A program made the position numbers and the translations under genes. From Lentibacillus kapialis (GTDB lineage: Bacteria > Bacillota > Bacilli > Bacillales > Amphibacillaceae), in contig NZ_BMNQ01000018.1 of the NCBI RefSeq assembly GCF_014646635.1, positions 1-51,799 of the forward strand: DNA of 51,799 nt. Reading direction: 5' to 3'. Shown here piece after piece: positions 45,858 to 51,799 of the stretch. Each line of letters starts with the position of its first letter. The first letter of the stretch is position 1. The notes under the pieces were generated by a model. That model saw nothing but the letters and a program-made list of their open reading frames with translations. It did not search any database and was not told the origin of the DNA.

Positions 45858-46955
45858 TTATCGTCTGCTTAGTATGTGATGGCCATTTCTTAAAAACTGG
45901 CTGCGTGATGCTTGCAGGGAGCGAATCCGTTCTTCGGCCAAACGGTCAGCGGCAGCATATGTCGGGATTTGATCACGCCTTGAAATTTCAAATACCTGCG
46001 TCAGATTATCATATATCATCTCCACTTTTTTCATGGCTCTTTTATGATTATACCCGTCCAACTCATCTGAAACGTTAATAACCCCGCCTGAATTGATAAC
46101 ATAATCCGGTGCATAAACAATACCCATTTCATGGAGCATATCACCATGTTCCATTGTTTTAAGTTGATTGTTTGCAGAACCGGCAACTATTTTCGCTTTG
46201 AGTTGTGGGATAGTTTCATCATTGATGGTGGCACCAAGTGCACATGGTGCGTAAATATCACAATCAACACCATAAATTTCATCCGGTTCAACTAACTTGG
46301 CTCCAAAGGTATCCACGGCACGTTTAGCAGCTTCTTTATTGACATCAGTAACGATTAAATCAGCACCTTCTTCATGTAAATGCTCACATAATGCATAAGC
46401 TACGTTGCCAACCCCTTGAACGGCGACGGTCTTTCCTTCAAGCGAGGGATCACCGTACGCTTCCATTGCAGCCGCCTTCATGCCTTTATAAATACCATAG
46501 CCTGTCACAGGGGACGGGTTGCCTGATGACCCTGATTCAGGAGAGGTTCCCGTCACAAAGTTTGTTTCCATATGAATCAGATCCATATCATGAACAGTGG
46601 TCCCAACATCTTCAGCTGTAATATACCTTCCGTTAAGGCTTTGAATATACCTTCCGAAAGCACGGAACATTTCAGGGTTTTTGTCTTTTTTCGGATCCCC
46701 GATGATAACCGCTTTTCCTCCTCCGAGATTAAGTCCTGCAGCTGCATTTTTATACGTCATGCCCTTTGCCAACCTCAGAGCATCTTCTATTGCATCTTCC
46801 TCAGAGCTATACGTCCACATCCTTGTTCCGCCAAGAGCAGGCCCCAGTGTCGTATCATGGATCACAATAATCGCCTTTAATCCTGAATTTTTATCCTGGC
46901 AAAGAACCAATTGCTCATAATCATATTCTTCCATATAGTTAAACATTTCCATCAT
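45858..46955 (-). CDS. bcd: leucine dehydrogenase (branched-chain)
   Basis: Bcd deaminates Leu, Ile and Val to 2-keto acids, feeding the bkd complex downstream. The 365-residue protein has the catalytic Lys K81 in [12 protein letters not shown] and the NAD-binding [13 protein letters not shown]. It is the first gene of the operon, with AGGGGG before the start and about 155 bp of leader from the sigma-54 promoter. Confidence 0.95.
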   Translation of the reverse strand: MMEMFNYMEEYDYEQLVLCQDKNSGLKAIIVIHDTTLGPALGGTRMWTYSSEEDAIEDALRLAKGMTYKNAAAGLNLGGGKAVIIGDPKKDKNPEMFRAFGRYIQSLNGRYITAEDVGTTVHDMDLIHMETNFVTGTSPESGSSGNPSPVTGYGIYKGMKAAAMEAYGDPSLEGKTVAVQGVGNVAYALCEHLHEEGADLIVTDVNKEAAKRAVDTFGAKLVEPDEIYGVDCDIYAPCALGATINDETIPQLKAKIVAGSANNQLKTMEHGDMLHEMGIVYAPDYVINSGGVINVSDELDGYNHKRAMKKVEMIYDNLTQVFEISRRDQIPTYAAADRLAEERIRSLQASRSQFLRNGHHILSRR

Positions 46956-47120
46956 TATTACCCCCTAAGTTTTATCAACCTAACCAGCTGTCCAGTACCG
47001 ATTTGAACCACTACGAATGTGGTGTTAAATATGTACTTTATTGACTTACTATGATTTGTTTTTTGTTGTTTTAAATTTTACTAGTATGTTCATCTGGCTG
47101 ACATCACCCCCAACATACTT

Positions 47121-47138
47121 AAGCAAAAACCATGCCAA
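47121..47138 (-). promoter_or_regulatory. sigma-54 (SigL) promoter of the bkd operon
   Basis: On the minus strand TTGGCATGGTTTTTGCT matches the sigma-54 consensus, with the invariant GG (47135-47136) and GC (47123-47124) exactly 10 bases apart. Transcription would start near 47110, with a 155-base leader. It requires the activator BkdR, whose gene is immediately upstream. Confidence 0.85.
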
Positions 47139-47148
47139 AACCTTATGT

Positions 47149-47162
47149 TGAAAGCGCTTTAT
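47149..47162 (+). promoter_or_regulatory. possible CcpA (cre) site near bkd promoter
   Basis: TGAAAGCGCTTTAT matches about 12 of 14 positions of the B. subtilis cre consensus, 10 bp upstream of the sigma-54 promoter. The core also forms the stem AAAGCGC/GCGCTTT with 47163-47173, so it could instead be part of a weak bkdR terminator. The two explanations cannot be separated from sequence. Confidence 0.4.
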
Positions 47163-47194
47163 TAGCGCGCTTTTAACCATGCATTTATTTGCAT

Positions 47195-49267
47195 TCATGA
47201 AAATTTTTGCATGCTATCTTTTTCAATTTCATGTTTTTCGAGTTTATAATACAGGTTCCGTATTGAGATGTTCAGGTACTTGGCCGTTCTCGTTTTATTG
47301 TAATTGAATGCCTGCAGAACGTCGGAAATATATTGTTTTTCATATGCTTCCATAACGCTTTGCAATGTTCCATTCATGTCTCTTTCTGTTTTCAGCTGAT
47401 GGGATGAAGTTCGGGACGTTGCCAAATCTGGGATATGCTTCTTTTTTATCACTTCTTCATTCAGCCCGATATAAATCATGGCCCGGCCAATAATATTTTC
47501 CAATTCCCGTACATTTCCAGGCCAGTGATAGCCCTTCAAGTAGTCGATTGCCTGGGCTTCAATTGAGTTCACACCTCTTCCATAATCCTGATTGATTTTT
47601 TGAATAAGATAGTCAACGAGTTCCGGCAGATCCTCGATTCGTTCTTCCAGTGCCGGGATATATATAGGCAACCGATTCAAACGATAATACAAATCTTCCC
47701 GAAAATGTCTGCTCATAATAGCTTTTTCCAAGTTAATATTGGTTGCTGTAATCACCCGAACGTCGATAGCAATGGGAGATGTTCCGCCAACACGGACGAT
47801 TTCCCCCTCTTGAAGCACCCGAAGTAGTTTTGCTTGCATGTGAAGTGACAGTTCGCCAATTTCATCCAGAAAAACGCTTCCTCTGTTTGCTTCTTCAAAC
47901 AGACCTTTTTTGCCACCCTGTTTTGCACCTGTAAAAGCACCTTCCTCATAACCAAATAATTCGCTTTCCAGTAAACTTTCAGCAATAGCAGCACAATTCA
48001 CGCGTATAAATTTGTTATGTTTGCGGTCACTTTCATTGTGAATGGCGTGTGCAAACAATTCTTTCCCTGTACCGGAGTTGCCACGCAGCAGGACGGTTGC
48101 AGGGGTTTTTGCCCCCACCTTAGCCTGTTCAAGTGCTATCTGCATTTCTGATGAAGAACCGATAATGTCATCAAATGTATATTTTGCTTCAAGGTTTCGG
48201 ATAATCTGGCGTGCACGTTTCAGCTTGCTTGTTAATGACTGTATCTCTGAGACGTCATGCAAAACGCCTACACTTCCTTTAATTTTACCATCTACAATAA
48301 CAGGAGCCACATTAACCAGAACATCTTTGTTTCCGGGGCCCACCTTCATATGGACTCTGCGAACGGCACGACGGGTTTGCAGCACCTTCATATGCATGCT
48401 TTCGCCTTCGGATATATCCACACTGGCTGGCTTTCCGATAATGTCTGATTCACTGAGACCGGTCAAACGCGTATATGCGGGGTTTATCATAAGTCCGTTT
48501 CCATTCTCATCCACAACCGATATGGCTTCATCAGAGGACTGGATAATTGCTTCAAGAAGTGTTTTTATTTCCTTGAGATCGGTTATTTCTTCTGCGAGAT
48601 TCATCACTTCGGTAATATCCTTAAAAATGGCAAAAGCACCCAGCACTTGTTCTTGAGCATTAATAATTGGAATGCGGGTCGTTATAACCTTTTTGCCGTT
48701 TTCCAGAATGAGACGCTGATTGACTTCTTTTCGCCGGTTTCGTAGTACATGTGGAAGTCTGGTGTCAGCAATGACACTTTTAATATCTTTGCCGTTGAAT
48801 TGTTCTTTGCAAATTCCCACAATCCGCTCGGTGCTTTTGTTGACAAACTGAACAATCTCCTGATCGTTCACAACAATCATACCATCATGAATGTTATTTA
48901 AAATTAACTCCTGGTTACTCGCCTCAAGCTTCAATTGTTCGAGTAATGATTCCTTTTCATCCATCAACTCAGAAATGATATATGCAACACTGCCGGGTAT
49001 AACGACTGTTTTTCCGCTTCGTCTATTAAGCAACTCAGCCAATACAGCATCATTCCCGGTAGCCTCTACTATGATGTCGATATCATCTTCCATCCAATTG
49101 TAATAATTGGTGCTGACAGGAATGCCATAACCCTCGGCAATTTTTAAACCTTTGGCTTCAGGGTTGATATCTATCATGCCAACAATAGCCATTTTCTCCG
49201 TATTATGTAAAATATCCAGCAAGGCTCTTCCGCCTTTGCCTGCACCCACAATCAGGACACGCTTCAT
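47195..49267 (-). CDS. bkdR: sigma-54-dependent activator BkdR
   Basis: BkdR activates the bkd operon with sigma-L. The 690-residue protein has a Rossmann-like N-terminus ([18 protein letters not shown]8-x-G10-x-x-G13), two PAS domains, and a sigma-54 AAA+ domain with Walker A GNSGTGKE, the GAFTGA loop and DEIGEL. A Fis-type C-terminal helix-turn-helix reads [21 protein letters not shown] use the ATG at 49267, giving 690 aa, close to the B. subtilis protein. It is transcribed toward bcd. Confidence 0.94.
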   Translation of the reverse strand: MKRVLIVGAGKGGRALLDILHNTEKMAIVGMIDINPEAKGLKIAEGYGIPVSTNYYNWMEDDIDIIVEATGNDAVLAELLNRRSGKTVVIPGSVAYIISELMDEKESLLEQLKLEASNQELILNNIHDGMIVVNDQEIVQFVNKSTERIVGICKEQFNGKDIKSVIADTRLPHVLRNRRKEVNQRLILENGKKVITTRIPIINAQEQVLGAFAIFKDITEVMNLAEEITDLKEIKTLLEAIIQSSDEAISVVDENGNGLMINPAYTRLTGLSESDIIGKPASVDISEGESMHMKVLQTRRAVRRVHMKVGPGNKDVLVNVAPVIVDGKIKGSVGVLHDVSEIQSLTSKLKRARQIIRNLEAKYTFDDIIGSSSEMQIALEQAKVGAKTPATVLLRGNSGTGKELFAHAIHNESDRKHNKFIRVNCAAIAESLLESELFGYEEGAFTGAKQGGKKGLFEEANRGSVFLDEIGELSLHMQAKLLRVLQEGEIVRVGGTSPIAIDVRVITATNINLEKAIMSRHFREDLYYRLNRLPIYIPALEERIEDLPELVDYLIQKINQDYGRGVNSIEAQAIDYLKGYHWPGNVRELENIIGRAMIYIGLNEEVIKKKHIPDLATSRTSSHQLKTERDMNGTLQSVMEAYEKQYISDVLQAFNYNKTRTAKYLNISIRNLYYKLEKHEIEKDSMQKFS

Positions 49268-49451
49268 GATATCCCGCCTCTGCAATAATTTGCATATTTC
49301 AAGGATACGTCAATGTGCATTTCTTAGCAAGCATCCTGCTGTGTATTAGATTGAACTTACTGATACAAATATGCAATGATGTGTTCATATTTTGTTTTAA
49401 TTTTGCTATACTTAAAAAAGCCTGTATTAATTAAAGGAGAAAACCACACTC

Positions 49452-49682
49452 ATGATTCGCTTTGTTGCAGTGCTTATGCTGCTTATACCTGGAATTATAT
49501 CCGCTGTTGGAATCAAACTGATGCGGGATTCACTGTTTAATGACTTTTATCCTGTTTTTTTTCATATAAGCATTCAATTTATTGCAGGTTTTCTTTTGTT
49601 TTTAGGAGGTCTTGCATTTATCGCCGGATTTATTGTTTACCGTGACAGAAAGAATCAAAAGAATAAGCGACAATCTAAATAG
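49452..49682 (+). CDS. yqzF: DUF2627 family protein (YqzF)
   Basis: This 76-residue membrane protein has two helices (FVAVLMLLIPGIISAVGI and FIAGFLLFLGGLAFIAGFIV) and a basic tail, as in the YqzF/DUF2627 family found near bkdR and spo0A in Bacillaceae. AAAGGAG lies before the start. The function is unknown. It is divergent from bkdR. Confidence 0.88.
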   Translation: MIRFVAVLMLLIPGIISAVGIKLMRDSLFNDFYPVFFHISIQFIAGFLLFLGGLAFIAGFIVYRDRKNQKNKRQSK

Positions 49683-49766
49683 TGATTCTTTATACCGTCC
49701 GAAAATATATATTTTGGAAGGCCTTATAAGAAAAGCTTGAACAATTTACCAATGGAGAGGTGTAGC

Positions 49767-51113
49767 ATGAAAGTTGTAAAATTCGGGGGAAGTTCTGTAG
49801 CTAATGATGTACAGATTAAAAAAGTCGGATCTATCGTTGCGGATGATACCGACCGAAAATTTGTCGTTGTGTCCGCCCCGGGAAAACGGTTTGAAAATGA
49901 TGCCAAAATTACGGACCTTTTAATTGAGTTAAGCGATCTGGCTCTTAACAACAACCCATATGAAAAGAAGTTCACACAGATAATGGAAAGATTTTCGGAA
50001 ATTGTCAATGAGCTTGAACTTCCACAGTCAATTCTCGCCGATATTGAACAGTCGGTCCAAAATACGCTGAATAGTGATGCGCCAGATCGGATGAAAGCAG
50101 ATGGATTGAAGTCAATCGGCGAAGACAGCAGCGCAAAAATAGTCAGCGAATACCTGAAATCAAAAGGACTGAATGCTCATTACGTCAATCCGAAAGATGC
50201 TGGTATCATTGTCAGCAATGAACCGGGAAAAGCTCAGGCACTGCCTGAAAGCTTTGCTCAATTATATGAGATGCGTAAAAAGGATGGAATTCTCGTCATA
50301 CCCGGTTTTTTTGGATTTACAAAAGATGGTGGGTTAATGACTTTTTCAAGAGGCGGATCAGATATCACTGGCTCAATTGTCGCCGCAGGGGTTCAAGCTA
50401 GCTTGTATGAGAATTTTACGGATGTTGATTCAGTTTATGCTGTCAACCCAACAATCGTCAGCAATCCTGAGAAAATAACTACTTTGACATACAAGGAAAT
50501 GCGCGAATTATCATACTCCGGTTTCGGTGTATTTCATGATGAAGCACTTATGCCGGCTTTTCAGGCAGAAATACCAGTATGCATCAAAAATACCAATAAC
50601 CCGGCCGGTTCCGGCACAATGATTGTTTCCGACAAAGATCCGCATACCAGATGTGTTGTCGGAATTGCCAGCGATACAGGATTTTCTAATTTATATGTGA
50701 GCAAATATCTTATGAACCGTGAAATTGGTTTCGGACGTAAATTGCTACAAATTTTGGAGGAAGAGGGAATCTCCTTTGAGCATGCTCCTTCCGGAATTGA
50801 CAATATGTCCGTTATTATTCGTGACAGTCAATTGACGGCTGAAAAGGAAATTAATGTGATTAATCGGATTAAAAGCGAGTTATACCCAGAGACCATTTCG
50901 ATTGATTACGGTTTCGCTATGATCATGGTTGTTGGTGAGGGTATGATGAGCGCAGTTGGTATTGCCGAGAAATCGGCAGCAGCTTTCGCTGAGGCCAACA
51001 TCAGTATTGAGATGATTAACCAAGGGTCATCAGAAGTTTCCATCATGTTCGGTATTCGGAAAGATAAACTCGATTTGGCTGTGCGATCACTTTACCAAAA
51101 ATTCTTTGGTTAA
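49767..51113 (+). CDS. aspartate kinase (YclM type)
   Basis: Aspartokinase phosphorylates aspartate, the first step to lysine, threonine and methionine. The 448-residue protein has the catalytic KFGGSSVAN and RGGSDITGSIVAAG. Two C-terminal ACT domains follow. It is closest in layout to the monofunctional B. subtilis aspartokinase III (YclM), not the lysC/dapG forms. I see no lysine riboswitch in the 84-base leader, so its regulation may be different. GGAGAGGTG precedes the ATG. Confidence 0.9.
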   Translation: MKVVKFGGSSVANDVQIKKVGSIVADDTDRKFVVVSAPGKRFENDAKITDLLIELSDLALNNNPYEKKFTQIMERFSEIVNELELPQSILADIEQSVQNTLNSDAPDRMKADGLKSIGEDSSAKIVSEYLKSKGLNAHYVNPKDAGIIVSNEPGKAQALPESFAQLYEMRKKDGILVIPGFFGFTKDGGLMTFSRGGSDITGSIVAAGVQASLYENFTDVDSVYAVNPTIVSNPEKITTLTYKEMRELSYSGFGVFHDEALMPAFQAEIPVCIKNTNNPAGSGTMIVSDKDPHTRCVVGIASDTGFSNLYVSKYLMNREIGFGRKLLQILEEEGISFEHAPSGIDNMSVIIRDSQLTAEKEINVINRIKSELYPETISIDYGFAMIMVVGEGMMSAVGIAEKSAAAFAEANISIEMINQGSSEVSIMFGIRKDKLDLAVRSLYQKFFG

Positions 51114-51255
51114 TGTTGTTTTTTAAAGATTTTATTTTTGACGAAAAAATCCTATACTTCAACGCAGTGACAGGATTAAATTCCACTTTGGACGGTTACG
51201 CACCTTAGAGCAACGTTTCAGCTCCTTAGACACAATTTACGAAATGAGCCTGAAC

Positions 51256-51291
51256 AAAAAACTGTATGCGGACGAACGCATACAGTTTTTT
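51256..51291. terminator. bidirectional terminator, aspartokinase / spo0A
   Basis: A 15-bp stem (51256-51270 with 51277-51291) has a 6-base loop, A-rich on one side and T-rich on the other. It ends both the aspartokinase transcript (plus) and spo0A (minus). The 140-base stretch before it is empty of recognised features. Confidence 0.9.
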
Positions 51292-51341
51292 GTATGAATA
51301 ATGCAATTAACTTATTATCAAAGCGCTTCCCATTTGACCCT

Positions 51342-51677
51342 TTAGCTCGCCTTATGTTCCAGCCGCAAACGGTCAGCAACCATCGCAATGAACTCGGAGT
51401 TGGTCGGCTTAGCTTTGGAAATATTGACCGTATAACCAAAAAGAGCTGAAATTGATTCAACATTGCCACGGCTCCAGGCAACCTCAATGGCATGCCGAAT
51501 GGCCCGCTCCACCCGGGATGCTGTTGTGTTAAACTTCTTTGCAATATCAGGATATAAGGCCTTTGTAATCGATCCTAAAAGTTCAATATCATTATAAACC
51601 ATCGTTATGGCTTCTCTTAAATACATGTAACCCTTTATGTGCGCGGGAACGCCTATTTCATGTATAATATTTGTACT
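51342..51677 (-). pseudogene. spo0A: spo0A, C-terminal part, apparently interrupted
   Basis: The sporulation master regulator Spo0A has an N-terminal receiver and a C-terminal DNA-binding domain. The DNA-binding domain is complete: [16 protein letters not shown], the recognition region [19 protein letters not shown] and the ending RLEHKAS. Upstream of 51677 the frame stays open but reads [20 protein letters not shown] and so on, which lacks the receiver's Lys-Pro motif and the usual linker. The receiver is therefore missing or displaced, most simply by an insertion in the linker. The window ends before the other side, so a gene split by assembly, an IS hit or a programmed rearrangement all remain possible. 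Confidence 0.7.
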
Positions 51678-51679
51678 CG

Positions 51680-51799
51680 AGTTTCGCACCCCACATACCA
51701 AGGGATTCGGGGTGTTTATTAATGCCTGAAACCCTTGTATGACAGTGCTTTTGTCGAAATTCCATTTTCGCCCTCTAAGCGACATTATCGCCGTCAAAT
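51680..51799. mobile_element. probable mobile-element edge within spo0A
   Basis: This 120-base stretch is not Spo0A-like and runs to the window end. It has a short stem, CACCCC (51711-51716 complement) with GGGGTG beside it on the minus strand, and GGGGTGCG at its junction with spo0A. I cannot name the element family. No transposase is visible in the short segment. Confidence 0.45.

Noticed and set aside
48042-48656. 204-residue open frame on the plus strand
   Set aside because: It lies antisense inside bkdR, has no ribosome site and resembles no family.
49719-49737. possible sixth repeat copy (CCTTATAAGAAAAGCTT)
   Set aside because: Only 17 bases match and the dyad arms are missing, so chance similarity or an old remnant cannot be told apart.
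51317-51331. cre-like sequence near the spo0A 3' end
   Set aside because: Two mismatches and a position at the 3' end of a gene make CcpA control unlikely.

Overview
The window is chromosomal DNA of an endospore-forming, low-GC Gram-positive bacterium of the Bacillaceae. Gene content and order follow Bacillus subtilis from spo0A through bkd, yqjA, yqjH, rnz, namA, yqjP, yqjW, fur, xerD, drm, punA, pdp, dacF, spoIIA, spoVA, lysA, ppiB and ribT to scpAB. The proteins look like those of the halophilic Virgibacillus/Lentibacillus/Oceanobacillus side of the family; the genus is an inference. Most genes lie on the minus strand. I see no rRNA, tRNA, CRISPR array or prophage.

Layout, left to right. 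1-5100: scpA-scpB (chromosome segregation), a tiny yjcZ-type spore gene, ribT, a small M50-like membrane protease, ppiB and lysA. 5100-12140: sporulation block with spoVAA-AB-AF (spoVAC/AD/AE absent here), a divergent spoIIP, and dacF followed by spoIIAA-spoIIAB-sigF. 12150-17550: nucleoside salvage (pdp, punA, drm), xerD, yqzK and fur. 17550-20030: spoIIM, an endonuclease Q-type PHP protein and nudF. 20145-29510: yqkF, SOS-type polymerase yqjW, yqjP, a glycerophosphodiesterase, namA-rnz, an aldehyde dehydrogenase and the second Y-family polymerase yqjH. 29628-36491: RDD, SpoIIM-like, DUF58, MoxR, DUF4350, DUF4129 and multi-TM genes, probably one envelope system. 36662-39830: an M20 peptidase, prli42, yqjA and a bacilliredoxin. 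39999-49267: the branched-chain keto acid dehydrogenase operon (bcd-buk-lpdV-bkdAA-bkdAB-bkdB, no ptb) behind a textbook sigma-54 promoter and its activator bkdR. 49452-51113: a DUF2627 protein and an aspartokinase. 51342-end: the C-terminal half of spo0A, joined to unrelated sequence that looks like the edge of a mobile element.

The most notable non-gene signals are: (a) a dispersed repeat of about 93 bp with a conserved dyad, in at least four intergenic copies sitting at or inside transcription terminators; (b) a 216-bp MITE-like element nested inside one copy, flanked by a CTTATA duplication; (c) the apparent interruption of spo0A; (d) a clean sigma-54 promoter, a PerR-type box beside a perfect sigma-A promoter at fur, and a LexA box at yqjW.
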